From: Fibrobacterota bacterium
Lineage (GTDB): Bacteria > Fibrobacterota > Chitinivibrionia > Chitinivibrionales > Chitinispirillaceae
Length of the DNA stretch: 64,000 bases
Assembly (NCBI GenBank): GCA_023436145.1
Contig: JAEZKP010000075.1
Coordinates: 1 to 64,000 of the forward strand
Reading direction: 5' to 3'
Position 1 is the first letter of the stretch, and every line of letters begins with the position of its first letter. The notes beneath the pieces were generated by a model, which was not told the DNA's origin, did no database searches, and saw only the letters and a program-made list of their open reading frames with translations. This document shows positions 34,634 through 44,233 of this stretch, one piece after another. Both the position numbers and the translations under genes were made by a program.

Positions 34634-37276
34634 TTAAAGTACACCAGAAGTTTCTTCAGTTATCCTTTCAAGATCGATCTGGAATTCTCCATCCTCATCA
34701 ACATCTATTTGAATATTTATTGCAGATTCAGATTCATCGGTCCCAATATTGGATATAAGTGACTTGGAAATTACTGGAAGTATGCAATTATTGATAACCA
34801 TATCAGCATTCCTTGCCCCGGATTCAGCGGCAGAACAGCGTTGCATTACAGCAGAAATCACCTCTTCTGTAAACATTAACTTTGCCTGGTGAATCACTTC
34901 AAGCCGCTTCTCGATTTTTCTCAACTTAAGAGTTATCACAGATTTAAGAACATCATCAGTAAGAGGCATAAATGGGATGATCGTACAGCGGGCAAGTAGT
35001 GCAGGTTTAAAGTAATCAGTTAATTCAGGCCTGATGAGCTCTTTAATGGAACCGAAATCTGATATCCCCTGCGCCTGAGCATCAAATATGGTATCAGCCC
35101 CCAGATTTGAAGTCATGAAGATGACCGTGTTACGGAAGTTAATATCCCGCCCCTCCCCATCACGCATAGCTCCTTTATCAAAAACCTGATAAAACATATC
35201 CAGAACATCCCGGTGTGCCTTTTCTACTTCCTCCAATATCACAATTGAATAAGGCTTCTGACGTACAGCTTCGGTAAGTACTCCACCCTCACCATACCCC
35301 ACATAACCCGGAGGAGAGCCCTTTAACTGGGAAACAGTATGTTTTTCCTGATATTCAGACATATTTATTACAGTGGAGAATTTTTCTCCCCCAAAAAGAA
35401 TATCCGCTAATGCCAGTGCACATTCTGTTTTTCCCACCCCTGAAGGCCCTGTGCACAGAAAAACCGCTATTGGAGCATCCGGGTTTGTTATGCCAGTTTT
35501 TGAGGAACGTATAACCGATGATATTTCTGAGAGCGCACTTTGCTGCCCCTTCACTCTTTGCTCAAGCCGTTGCTCCAGCTCAAGAAGTACTTGAGCCTCG
35601 TCCTTTACCATTGTACCCACAGGTATCCCAGTCCAATCTGCAATAACCTGTGCGCAAACTTCTGCTGAAACATATGGATAAACCATTGGTACTTTATTTG
35701 TAATACTCTGAAATTCAGAATATAGTGTTTCCAAGTCTTTTTTTGAATTCTCTTCAGTTTCACAAGGTACACCAGGTGATTTAAAAATCACACTATATAA
35801 CTCCTTGATTTTATCCACATAACCCAGTTCTTTCTCCCACTGCAGGGTTAATTCTGAAATGAGCTTCTCACTCTGTTTCTGAATTTCTTCGTAACGGGCA
35901 ATATCACTTTTATTGACAGGTATTCCTGCGGCCAGATCGTTTTTCAATGTCGCTATTGCTTTACTTGCATTCATATGAGCTTTTTTGTGATGCTCAATTG
36001 CCGAAGGCACAGTTGTTTGACTCATCTTCACCCGGGTGCAGGCAGTATCCAGTACATCAACCGCCTTATCTGGCAATTGCCTGCCTGAAATGTACCTTTT
36101 AGAAAAGGAAACGGCTGTTTTTATAGCTTCTTCGGTAATATGAACTCCATGATGTTTTTCATATACTTGTGCAATACCCCGGAGCATTGAACAGCTCTTC
36201 TCCTCATCGGGCTCCTCAACCTTTACCATTTGGAATCGCCGGGTCAGAGCAGGATCCTTTTCAAAATATTTCCGGTATTCAAGCCAGGTTGTAGCTGCAC
36301 AGACTCTCAACTCACCACGTGCCAGTGCAGGCTTGAGAAGGTTAGCCGCATCTGCCATGCCAGCAGTTCCACCAGCTCCTATCAGGGTATGTGCTTCATC
36401 AATAAATAGTATTATGCGTCCAGAGCTTTTTCTGGCGATGTCAATTACCCCCTTCAACCTTTTTTCAAACTCACCTTTTACACTAGCTCCGGCTTGCATT
36501 AAGCCCAAGTCCAACTCCCAGATTTCCACACCTCGCAAAGATAAAGGCACCTGATCAGCTGCAACATATTGTGCCAGCCCTTCAATCACCGCTGTCTTCC
36601 CAACACCAGCCTCACCTACCAGAATGGGATTATTTTTACGTCTCCGACTTAGAATATCAATAACCTGGAAAATTTCATCATCTCTACCCAGAATAGGATC
36701 TATTTTTCCTGATTTGGCATCAGCAGTAAGATTTTTACAATACTTCTCCAGTTCTGTTCTGACCTCTTGAGATTGTGCAACTGCCGGATCAGCACCCTGT
36801 TTATTTTCTGATGACTTTTCGGTAATCTGAAAAAAGGTTTTAACCAGATCATTAAAATCAATGTGTCTCAACAGATCGGCATAAGCGGAGTAAGAACGCT
36901 TTATGTCATCAATTGCAGCCATAAACAACATTCCAGATCGGATCGAACTCTGGCTAAACTGCAGTGAGCTTAGATTCCAAGCCCTTTCCAACAAACTAAT
37001 CAGTGCCGGTGAGAAGGTCGGCTTTGAAGTGTTACCAGTTGGGAAAGTCTCTATCTCATGAATCAGAGCCTTTTTTAATTGTCCGATGTCAACGCCGAAG
37101 TGCAACAGCATAAGGCAGCTGTCATTATTCTGAATATCCAGCAAACTAAGAAGAATATGCTCCCAGGTAAGTTCGTAATTACTGCTGTTTATGCACTTGT
37201 TTATAGATTCCTGAAACACTTTCTGACAGCAGCTATTCAGTTTGTTGATAAGAATCCTGATATCATTAATACTCAT
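34634..37276 (-). CDS. clpV: T6SS sheath-recycling ATPase ClpV (TssH)
   Basis: An 880-residue AAA+ unfoldase of the ClpB/ClpV class. An N-terminal double Clp-N-like domain (about 1-150) is followed by the first ATPase module with Walker A GEAGVGKTA and Walker B ILFIDEAHTLIGAGG, a coiled middle domain, and the second module with GPSGVGKTE, SEYQEKHTVSQLKGSPPGYVGYGEGG and SIVILEEVEKAH. In the first module DAANLLKPALARGELRVCAATTW is typical of ClpV. It disassembles contracted TssB/TssC sheath in the cytoplasm. It is the most upstream T6SS gene in the minus-strand run. Confidence 0.95.
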   Translation of the reverse strand: MSINDIRILINKLNSCCQKVFQESINKCINSSNYELTWEHILLSLLDIQNNDSCLMLLHFGVDIGQLKKALIHEIETFPTGNTSKPTFSPALISLLERAWNLSSLQFSQSSIRSGMLFMAAIDDIKRSYSAYADLLRHIDFNDLVKTFFQITEKSSENKQGADPAVAQSQEVRTELEKYCKNLTADAKSGKIDPILGRDDEIFQVIDILSRRRKNNPILVGEAGVGKTAVIEGLAQYVAADQVPLSLRGVEIWELDLGLMQAGASVKGEFEKRLKGVIDIARKSSGRIILFIDEAHTLIGAGGTAGMADAANLLKPALARGELRVCAATTWLEYRKYFEKDPALTRRFQMVKVEEPDEEKSCSMLRGIAQVYEKHHGVHITEEAIKTAVSFSKRYISGRQLPDKAVDVLDTACTRVKMSQTTVPSAIEHHKKAHMNASKAIATLKNDLAAGIPVNKSDIARYEEIQKQSEKLISELTLQWEKELGYVDKIKELYSVIFKSPGVPCETEENSKKDLETLYSEFQSITNKVPMVYPYVSAEVCAQVIADWTGIPVGTMVKDEAQVLLELEQRLEQRVKGQQSALSEISSVIRSSKTGITNPDAPIAVFLCTGPSGVGKTECALALADILFGGEKFSTVINMSEYQEKHTVSQLKGSPPGYVGYGEGGVLTEAVRQKPYSIVILEEVEKAHRDVLDMFYQVFDKGAMRDGEGRDINFRNTVIFMTSNLGADTIFDAQAQGISDFGSIKELIRPELTDYFKPALLARCTIIPFMPLTDDVLKSVITLKLRKIEKRLEVIHQAKLMFTEEVISAVMQRCSAAESGARNADMVINNCILPVISKSLISNIGTDESESAINIQIDVDEDGEFQIDLERITEETSGVL

Positions 37277-37935
37277 CTTTCCTATTCCTCACTATGTGTA
37301 TTCCCGTGAAAAACTACGATAGGGTTTGTGCACTGGTGTTTTATCGGTAGCCCACATTCAAAAATGATGGGAACTGATGGATTCCTGCCAGTATAACAAA
37401 TGACTGGTTTATTAACAATTGACCATTATGAACAGGTACTGTTTATTTTTACAATAATGGTTCTGCTATGCTCTCTGATACCAATAAACATAAATAATTG
37501 ATAACCAATTGCCAAACAAATTATTTATCTGTTAATCAAAAAGATGGTTTCTGCTTTTGAATAGTTAGATTCCAGATCTCAACGGCTGGCCTTTTACAAA
37601 AAACAAGTATCTATCATTTTTAGACTCCACCCTCATGTTCTGCGACACATAAGTTTGGCAACATAGCAAACTATTTTGTTATTTTTCAGTCTGACCTGAG
37701 CAGCGCCCTGCCCACCATGTTTTTCAGAAAAATGGAATAACTGAGGAGATCAATGCCAAAATCAATGGAACAAATGAAATACAGGTCCTCCCTCAGAGCA
37801 CCACTGACTTAAAAGCATGATCGGTTCTGAACAGGGGATGATACTGATTATATAATTCATTTGTCTTGCAGGTGAAGTATAAAAAATCGCATAATAATTG
37901 TGATGAGTTTTACCAGAATCGGAAAAAGGTAAATA
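37277..37935. other. Long divergent spacer between clpV and the TIM-barrel gene
   Basis: 659 bases with no recognised gene. CCATTATGAACAGG and CAATAATGG (about 37424-37465) form a weak inverted repeat, and GTTTGGCAACATAGCAAAC (about 37651-37669) is an imperfect palindrome that could bind a regulator. A 19-codon frame with a good ribosome site lies at 37753-37812. The promoters for clpV and for the TIM-barrel gene must be here; I cannot fix their positions. Confidence 0.4.
37753..37812 (+). CDS. Possible 19-residue small ORF
   Basis: ATG at 37753 is preceded by GAGGAGATCA, a near-ideal ribosome site. The frame encodes 19 residues, basic overall with three Met in the first eight, and ends at TAA 37810-37812. 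It lies 124 bases ahead of the TIM-barrel gene on the same strand. It could be a leader peptide or a chance frame, and no family can be assigned. Confidence 0.2.
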   Translation: MPKSMEQMKYRSSLRAPLT

Positions 37936-38832
37936 ATGTTAAAAATTCAATACAGCACTATGTGCTTTAACAAAACCAATTATCGGGAAAAAATATTAAA
38001 GGCAAGAGATTTTGTAGAAAAGCAGGGTTTTCAATTCGGCATTCAATTTCACAATTCTATTGACCGGCAACTTTTTGATAGAGTTCTGGAATTCAAAGAT
38101 GAACTGCATTTCTCAGTTCACTCTCCGCTCTTTGCCAGACATTTTTTAAATCTGGCATCCACCGACTTTCAGACAATTCAGGAAAGCTGTCAAGACTGCA
38201 CCCCATATCTGACTCTACTAAAAACTCCTATTTTTTTCTTTCATGGTTTCTTCATGACAGACAAGCCGATCATACATGATATGAAAAATTATCGTAAATC
38301 AATAAAGGCAGCTATAGGTGAAGATTATTGCCTAAATGGATCTTTTATCATGGACCCTGAGATTTTTATTACAGAAGTATTTTTAAGATATAAGGAGAAT
38401 TTCCGTAATAATCTGAAGAAAGTAACTTCAATCTACAGTGGTTTTACCCTCGCTCTTGAAAATGATTTTCCTTTAATTGGGGGTGGACTGCAGCGTCCCC
38501 AGGAAATCCATGAATTGATTGATAACCTGTGGCTGGATCTGGGGCATCTCTGGAGCGCATCGCTGGTTCACGGATTTGACTTTCAGGAAGAATCCATGAG
38601 AATGCTAAATGAGAAAAATATAGTAGGATACCATCTTAATCACAACTTTTCTTCAAAAGATACCCCCAAAGACAAAATCAGAGATTCTCACAGCCACTTT
38701 TATCTGCAAAGCGAAATGAATCTTAAACCACTTGTACAACGGATATTTGAAAAAAACAGTGGAATTTTGGTTCTGGAGATTATAGATGGAGATGTTCACG
38801 ATTTGCAAACACTATTTGATTGGCTCACCTGA
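37936..38832 (+). CDS. Xylose-isomerase-like TIM-barrel protein
   Basis: A 298-residue protein of the sugar-phosphate isomerase/epimerase (AP endonuclease 2) type. Visible strand ends are LHFSVHSPLF (His near residue 63), FFFHGFF, LALENDFP with a Glu near 174, LWLDLGHLW (Asp-x-Gly-His, about 207-215) and GYHLNHNF, with LVLEII at the end. These carry the metal-binding His/Glu/Asp positions of the family. The substrate cannot be told. It stands alone between T6SS and lnt and converges with lnt, 6 bases apart. Confidence 0.68.
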   Translation: MLKIQYSTMCFNKTNYREKILKARDFVEKQGFQFGIQFHNSIDRQLFDRVLEFKDELHFSVHSPLFARHFLNLASTDFQTIQESCQDCTPYLTLLKTPIFFFHGFFMTDKPIIHDMKNYRKSIKAAIGEDYCLNGSFIMDPEIFITEVFLRYKENFRNNLKKVTSIYSGFTLALENDFPLIGGGLQRPQEIHELIDNLWLDLGHLWSASLVHGFDFQEESMRMLNEKNIVGYHLNHNFSSKDTPKDKIRDSHSHFYLQSEMNLKPLVQRIFEKNSGILVLEIIDGDVHDLQTLFDWLT

Positions 38833-38838
38833 AGAATT

Positions 38839-40449
38839 TTATGTTTTTTTCAGAAAATACCTCTCACGGTTTTTCTGAAACACTATCCAAATGGAACTGC
38901 CTATAACCAGAATTAGACATGATTTCACCAGCCAGTTTCCCCATCTGGTATAGATAGTATTAAGATTCATCAGGTAAATTTTTTGAGTAATCACAGCCCT
39001 CTCATACAATCCGGTCCTTGCACTCATCCGTCCAAAAGCATCAACAAACATACTCACTCCGGAATTAGCCGACCTGGCAATAGGAATACCACATTCAATA
39101 GCCCGCAAACGTGCCATTTCCGCATGATGATAAGGCCCGGTGGACTTGCCAAACCAACCATCATTGGTAATCATAACCAGCAGATTTGCACCTTTTTTTG
39201 CAAACTGCCGAACAAATTCAGGAAAGATTGCTTCATAGCAGATCAGAGGTGCGGCTTTAATAGTTTTACCCACATTGAAAATAGTATGCTCTTTTCCCCT
39301 TTGAAAATCAGCTTCGCCTAAATTGATTCTGGATAATATAGGAAACTGAACCTCAAAAGGAATCGCTTCACTGAATGGCACTAATTTTATCTTGTGGTAA
39401 AACTGCAGATCATTTCTCCCGGGTTCTGCAAGAAACGCCGTGTTATAAACCAGATATTCATATGGAGAACCAGTGGGTCCTTTATCCCAATGTAAAGACC
39501 CGAAAATAAGTGGAACACCTGCAGAATTCACTAAATTTCTAACCCATTGACTATGATCAGATCTGCGGGCTACAAAACTTAATATGGAACTCTCTGAGCT
39601 TATCACCAGATCCGGCTTTTCTCCTGATACCGCATCCATTTGTAATTGGAGCACGGCAAACGCAGTATCAAGTGAATTATTCCCCCAGTTAAACTGATTC
39701 AGATTGCCCTGAAGTACTGATACCTTTACTGCTTCTGCAGCTGGAGGATGACTCATACGGTTTGCCCCCCATAGCGAAATAGCAATCAGAAAGACAATAA
39801 AAATACCTGCCTGTACCCACTTTTTAACACTCATCATGTTTCTATAACAGGCAACAACTGAATCCCAGAGAAGCATATTGCCAAGCAGAGCAAGATAGGT
39901 CAGCCCCCAAACTCCGGTTACAGATGCAAACTGGGAAAGGGGGAGAACCGGTGTCAACGCATATCCCAGAAATGACCAGGGAAATCCCAGATCCCCCAGT
40001 GTGCGCAGGTAATCAATAAGAACCCATAGAGCCGGAAAAAGTAATATGTAAAGTTTAGGAAACTGCTTAAAAACAAACCTGAACAGAAGTGCGGCACCAA
40101 GAAATATTAACGCCATAACTGCTGATCCCACAAATAACCCCAACACAATAAGATGCCAGAGTCCCTCCACTGTGTCAAATATCAGCCAATAATACTGCCC
40201 TAATGATAAAGCGAAAGAAAATAAATAGCATTGAAATACCGCCAGTTTCAGAGATTTCTGAACAGAAAAGCCTAACAGAGGAAGCAATATACCAAAACTG
40301 AGAAAAGGCAGTGGAAACAGAAGCCAGTGAGTATCCGCATTAAAAGGGGGGAAACACAATGAAAAAAATAAACCGGCGATTAATGGAAAATACCACCGGT
40401 TTTTTCTGTTAAAAAAGTTAATTATCCGTTGTATTGTTATTTGCAGCAT
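38839..40449 (-). CDS. lnt: Apolipoprotein N-acyltransferase
   Basis: A 536-residue inner-membrane enzyme that adds the third acyl chain to lipoproteins. Six or so membrane segments occupy about residues 15-215, including the start FPLIAGLFFSLCFPPFN and the DLGFPWSFLGYAL block. The nitrilase-like domain carries the catalytic triad in DLVISSESS (Glu), YHKIKLVPFSE (Lys) and APLICYEAIFPEF (Cys). A final membrane segment is at about 505-525. It overlaps the upstream lipoprotein gene by 13 bases. The several lipoproteins nearby would be substrates. Confidence 0.93.
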   Translation of the reverse strand: MLQITIQRIINFFNRKNRWYFPLIAGLFFSLCFPPFNADTHWLLFPLPFLSFGILLPLLGFSVQKSLKLAVFQCYLFSFALSLGQYYWLIFDTVEGLWHLIVLGLFVGSAVMALIFLGAALLFRFVFKQFPKLYILLFPALWVLIDYLRTLGDLGFPWSFLGYALTPVLPLSQFASVTGVWGLTYLALLGNMLLWDSVVACYRNMMSVKKWVQAGIFIVFLIAISLWGANRMSHPPAAEAVKVSVLQGNLNQFNWGNNSLDTAFAVLQLQMDAVSGEKPDLVISSESSILSFVARRSDHSQWVRNLVNSAGVPLIFGSLHWDKGPTGSPYEYLVYNTAFLAEPGRNDLQFYHKIKLVPFSEAIPFEVQFPILSRINLGEADFQRGKEHTIFNVGKTIKAAPLICYEAIFPEFVRQFAKKGANLLVMITNDGWFGKSTGPYHHAEMARLRAIECGIPIARSANSGVSMFVDAFGRMSARTGLYERAVITQKIYLMNLNTIYTRWGNWLVKSCLILVIGSSIWIVFQKNRERYFLKKT

Positions 40450-43208
40450 CTGAACCCGACATAAAAATACTTTCCGCCACCCGCAAGTTGAATTTTTGAA
40501 CCACAGGTACTCTCATTTTCTCCACTCTGCCATGAGCCACCATAGACATATGCCACTCCGTTTTCTGTTTCCGTCCATTCTGCAGCATTTCCACTCATAT
40601 CCAATACGCCAGCATCTCCCCTGCAATCATAGAAATATCCGGATTCACTCACCTTATTTTTTAACACCGGGTTCCCTAGCGTATTACATCTCTCCTTTAT
40701 ATAGCTTTTTCCATAAGGATATTCATTTTTTTTCTGCTCATTTCTGCAGGCATTCTCCCATTCCTGTGGACTGCAAAGCCTTTTACCTTCTTTCCGGCAT
40801 CTCTCTTTTGCCTGAGAATAGGTGACGTTCATCTCAGGCAATTCCCCTTTTTTATTAGGATATTCATAAGTGTCGATGCAATATTTGCCCTGCTCCATTA
40901 GCTGCATTCCCTCAGGGCATATTACTATTCTGATACTGTCATACGAGGTAGCGCTATCGGAATCCAGTACCGAAAATACAGCGGTAGTAAATGACTGAAA
41001 TGTTGTCTCTGCAATTCCATTTTCTTTAGACGTCCAATCAATTTTACCGTCATTATCAAAGTCCCACCTGTATTCTATAATATTACTGTCCTTATCCTCT
41101 CCAACCCCATTCAGCTTTACTTTCTTTCCACTTTTTGAAACAATGTCTTCACCAGCTTTGGCTACTGGTGCAGTATTAGAGACCTGAACAGAAGCACTGT
41201 CAAAAAATCTGGCACTATCGTCAGTCATGACTGAGAAAATAAGCTTTTTGCTGCCGGCTCTCGAAAAAACATGCGTCACCTTCCCCTCTTTCTCCGAACT
41301 CCAGTCTGAGATACCATCTCCATCAAAATCCCAGAAGTATTTCAAAATCTTATTGTCCGGATCCCTGGCGATACCTTTTAGCAACAACGGCGTATTCACA
41401 TTAGTTTTGTACGGTCCACCAGCATCTATAATACAGTTACTATTTACGATTATCACTTTCTTTTGTTGTGTGGCAAAAAGCCCCTTTTCATCGGTAACAC
41501 GACATCTGATATCAATAACACCTGCTTCTTTAAATAAATGAGTGCAAACCGGTCTGTTGGTAGAAACTTCAAAATTACTATCTGAATCAAAACTCCATTC
41601 AAATGTCTTTACTGTAAATTCTGAAGGAGTGTATTTGCATTCGATCCTTATTGTATCCCCAACATGTATAGTATCAGGACAGGTAATGTAATCTATTTTT
41701 ATGCCTCGGCTTATTATGACTTCAGCAGAAGCAGTATCTGTCATACCCTGTTTATCGATAACCTGCACAACCACTTTGAATTTTCCCAATTCACTCCAGT
41801 TGCAGTTGGCCCGTTTTTCATTTATAAATCCAGTGCTGGATGGTATATCCCAATTACCATCATTGTCCACATCAAACCTCACCATCAGGTCTATCGAAGA
41901 GTCACGGGAATCGCTGCTGGCCCCAGCATCAAGTAGGAAGTCAGTTTCGACTGTACCGACAAGCGGAGTTATCTTTAACGAAGCTTCAGGTTTCCGGTTC
42001 ACCAGGACCTTGCGAATGGAGGATGCGGTCCTGCCCCCATTATCTTTTATTTCTACCTTCAGTAAATAGATACCCTCTTTTGGAAAAGAGCATCCTTTCA
42101 CTATTGAACTTTTCCCAAATTTTTCTGATCCTGGAAATTCGAAAATCCCATCACCATTACAATCAAACCTATAGGAAAATTCATCTGTTCGACTATTCAT
42201 ATTTTTTGGAGGTGATGCACTGATGGTGAATTTTTCATTAGGATTAACCATGCGGGGAGCATTTAAGAGCACAGCCAGCCCAGAGGAGATGGTTATGAAA
42301 TGATCAAGCACCGATGACTGCGAATCCGAATCGGTTGCCTTGATGGTAACGTTGGCACTTCCGGGAGCCGCTGGCTTAAACTTCAATTCACCACTTTGAT
42401 TATCCAGAACCATTCCATCAGGCCCGCTAAGAAGTTGATAGGTTATTTTCCCATTTTCCGGGTCGATCGCCTCAACCGTATCGATCACCAGCTCACCACT
42501 CATATAGACCTCATCAGGTAATCTGACCCACTCCGGAGGTAAATTTTTTACCGTATTACTTTGCGGAGTACATTTGGATAATGATAATGCGGCATCGATT
42601 GCAGAATTCCCTACCCAACTCTTTAGTGCTGCGACATCTGATTGACTGATGGTTTCCACCTGTCCCTTTTGAAGCCCTTTGATAACCAGTCTACTGCATG
42701 AAGTTATCAGACGTTCTTCTGTGTCCAGGGAGGTAATCAAAGTGGAGCCACTGATCTGTAATATGGTTATCTGATCTTTTTCGGATTTGATATATACACT
42801 GCCGGCACCGGCAGCAGCAGATACTCCTTGACAATTAAATATAAAGGAGTCCGGGTTTCCCCTCTGTTCATTCCTGGAAAAATACAATTCCCCTTCAATA
42901 AGATAAAACTTCAGCCGGTAATTATTATCCTGTTTAACTACCGGGCTGAGCTTTATTTTTGAATTACAGTTCAGATAAATGGCCGCACTGCCAAAGGTCA
43001 ATTTCAACTTGGAATCCTGAGCAATAATCAGCGTATCATTTTCCCCGGGTATCTGCCCTTCTGTCAATTTACGTATCAGTCCGTTTCTGCATTCTACCGG
43101 CTCTCCCACAACGATATCGACTTTCAGCAGCTTATCATTTTTTTTACATTGCATCATTATGCCTGCCAATGCAATCAAAAAAACAAGCGGCTTAAGTTCT
43201 TTCACCAT
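40437..43208 (-). CDS. FecR-PKD-SUMF1 lipoprotein
   Basis: A 923-residue lipoprotein from the ATG at 43208 (AGGAG 8 bases upstream). The signal is FLIALAGIMMQC. Next comes a FecR-like segment (about 60-190) with KLTFGSAAIYLNC and GSTLITSLDTEERL. A cadherin-like domain with LSGPDGMVLDNQSGELKF-type strands (about 235-300) follows. There are then five PKD-like repeats, recognisable by the motifs FDCNGDGIFEF, FDVDNDGNWDI, FDSDSNFEV, WDFDGDGISDW and WDFDNDGKIDW. The C-terminal 150 residues are a formylglycine-enzyme-like (SUMF1) domain with RLCSPQEWENACR, DMSGNAAEWTE, YGGSW and VGFRCCK. It is probably surface or periplasmic and possibly binds polysaccharide; the SUMF1 part may be structural. Confidence 0.82.
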   Translation of the reverse strand: MVKELKPLVFLIALAGIMMQCKKNDKLLKVDIVVGEPVECRNGLIRKLTEGQIPGENDTLIIAQDSKLKLTFGSAAIYLNCNSKIKLSPVVKQDNNYRLKFYLIEGELYFSRNEQRGNPDSFIFNCQGVSAAAGAGSVYIKSEKDQITILQISGSTLITSLDTEERLITSCSRLVIKGLQKGQVETISQSDVAALKSWVGNSAIDAALSLSKCTPQSNTVKNLPPEWVRLPDEVYMSGELVIDTVEAIDPENGKITYQLLSGPDGMVLDNQSGELKFKPAAPGSANVTIKATDSDSQSSVLDHFITISSGLAVLLNAPRMVNPNEKFTISASPPKNMNSRTDEFSYRFDCNGDGIFEFPGSEKFGKSSIVKGCSFPKEGIYLLKVEIKDNGGRTASSIRKVLVNRKPEASLKITPLVGTVETDFLLDAGASSDSRDSSIDLMVRFDVDNDGNWDIPSSTGFINEKRANCNWSELGKFKVVVQVIDKQGMTDTASAEVIISRGIKIDYITCPDTIHVGDTIRIECKYTPSEFTVKTFEWSFDSDSNFEVSTNRPVCTHLFKEAGVIDIRCRVTDEKGLFATQQKKVIIVNSNCIIDAGGPYKTNVNTPLLLKGIARDPDNKILKYFWDFDGDGISDWSSEKEGKVTHVFSRAGSKKLIFSVMTDDSARFFDSASVQVSNTAPVAKAGEDIVSKSGKKVKLNGVGEDKDSNIIEYRWDFDNDGKIDWTSKENGIAETTFQSFTTAVFSVLDSDSATSYDSIRIVICPEGMQLMEQGKYCIDTYEYPNKKGELPEMNVTYSQAKERCRKEGKRLCSPQEWENACRNEQKKNEYPYGKSYIKERCNTLGNPVLKNKVSESGYFYDCRGDAGVLDMSGNAAEWTETENGVAYVYGGSWQSGENESTCGSKIQLAGGGKYFYVGFRCCK

Positions 43209-43367
43209 AGATTTATCTCCTGCAAAATATAACAATTAAAGATTTAATTGTATCGATTTAGAGATGAAACGTCAAGAAATATCCGGATATGGTTGTAGTT
43301 CTGGCCTGGATATAAAGAGAGGCTTTAATGAAGCTTTGGAGATGTTTTGCAGAAAAAAAAGTTGTTT

Positions 43368-43625
43368 TTACTGGGAATCAAGTGCTTTTGCAAATCCGTG
43401 ACTTATATCCTCCAGAACAGAATCTGTGTTATAGAAACCGCTCTGGATCTTCTGGCGAATCTTTTTGAGCAGTTCAGAACGTTCCAGACCAACATCAGTC
43501 AGCTCTACAATGTCCTTTTCCTGATGCTGAAGCTTTTCAGTTGCCTTATTTTGCCCCTTAGCAGGGGTGCCGCTTTTGGATTTAGCCTGAACGCAACTCT
43601 GCAGTCCTGATCCCTGGACTATCAT
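43368..43625 (-). CDS. Small FlgM-like protein
   Basis: An 85-residue protein. The charged N-terminal half (SKSGTPAKGQNKATEKLQ) looks disordered. The C-terminus ERSELLKKIRQKIQSGFYNTDSVLEDISHGFAKAL resembles the sigma-28-binding helices of FlgM, with the K-I-x-x-G-x-Y-x-x-D turn. No flagellar genes are in the window, so the match is only at the pattern level. It lies 160 bases before the lipoprotein gene on the same strand. Confidence 0.5.
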   Translation of the reverse strand: MIVQGSGLQSCVQAKSKSGTPAKGQNKATEKLQHQEKDIVELTDVGLERSELLKKIRQKIQSGFYNTDSVLEDISHGFAKALDSQ

Positions 43626-43717
43626 TTTTTCAGATCCCTCTAAAGATTATTATTCAAACTACCGATATAAAGAGATGTAAGGATTTGCCGTTTCTTCTAC
43701 CCTTACGAATTCTCCTG

Positions 43718-43750
43718 GGACAAAAGCACGGTGCTTTTGTCCTTTTTTTT
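43718..43750 (+). terminator. Strong intrinsic terminator
   Basis: GGACAAAAGCAC and GTGCTTTTGTCC make a nearly perfect palindrome (43718-43742) followed at once by eight T residues (43743-43750) on the + strand. No + strand gene ends upstream. Either a small RNA transcribed from about 43630 ends here, or the site acts as an attenuator in the leader of the NifU-like operon starting at 43984. A smaller hairpin GTAAGG...CCTTAC (about 43676-43705) precedes it. Confidence 0.75.
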
Positions 43751-43983
43751 AAATCATACTGATTTAATATAAGCTGTACCTGCTTCTGTTATTTTATCGG
43801 CAGAAAAATGCGATTCTTTAAGAAAATTTTCTGAAAATTTATTTCCCCCTTTTTTAAAACAGATAAATTTTCAATTCCTGTATTGAAATAAGATTTTGCA
43901 TTTCAATAAAAGGTATTTATTTTGCATATGTATCGATTCCTGAAATCGGATTTATTTGTAACTTAAAAACGGATGAGGTGGTT

Positions 43984-44208
43984 ATGAAAGAAAAAGTTCA
44001 ACAGGTAATAAATGAAATTCGTCCAAACCTTCAGGCAGATGGTGGTGATATAGAGCTGGTGGATGTTACTGCTGATGGTGTAGTCAAAGTTAGGCTTAAA
44101 GGTGCCTGTAGCGGATGTCCCGGAGCAGCAATGACTCTGAAAATGGGAGTTGAACGGGTACTGAAAAGTCGAATCCCAGAGGTGCAGAGAATTGAGAATG
44201 TGATTTAA
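43984..44208 (+). CDS. NifU-like iron-sulfur scaffold domain protein
   Basis: A 74-residue stand-alone NifU C-terminal domain. The start ATG at 43984 has GAGGTGG just upstream, better than an in-frame GTG at 43978. VINEIRPNLQADGGDIELVDV and the LKGACSGCPGAAMTLKMGVERVL segment with its CxxC (about residues 42-45) define the family. It assembles or carries iron-sulfur clusters in the cytoplasm. The DUF116 gene starts 25 bases downstream. Confidence 0.93.
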   Translation: MKEKVQQVINEIRPNLQADGGDIELVDVTADGVVKVRLKGACSGCPGAAMTLKMGVERVLKSRIPEVQRIENVI

Positions 44209-44233
44209 TCCAGGCAGGTTATACAAGGTTTAG

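Noticed and set aside
37640..37680. Sigma-54 promoter (GG...GC) upstream of clpV
   Set aside because: The GG and GC pairs near TTTGGCAACATAGC are not 12 bases apart as required.
43347..43610. 87-codon + strand frame
   Set aside because: It is the antisense of the FlgM-like gene and has no features of its own.
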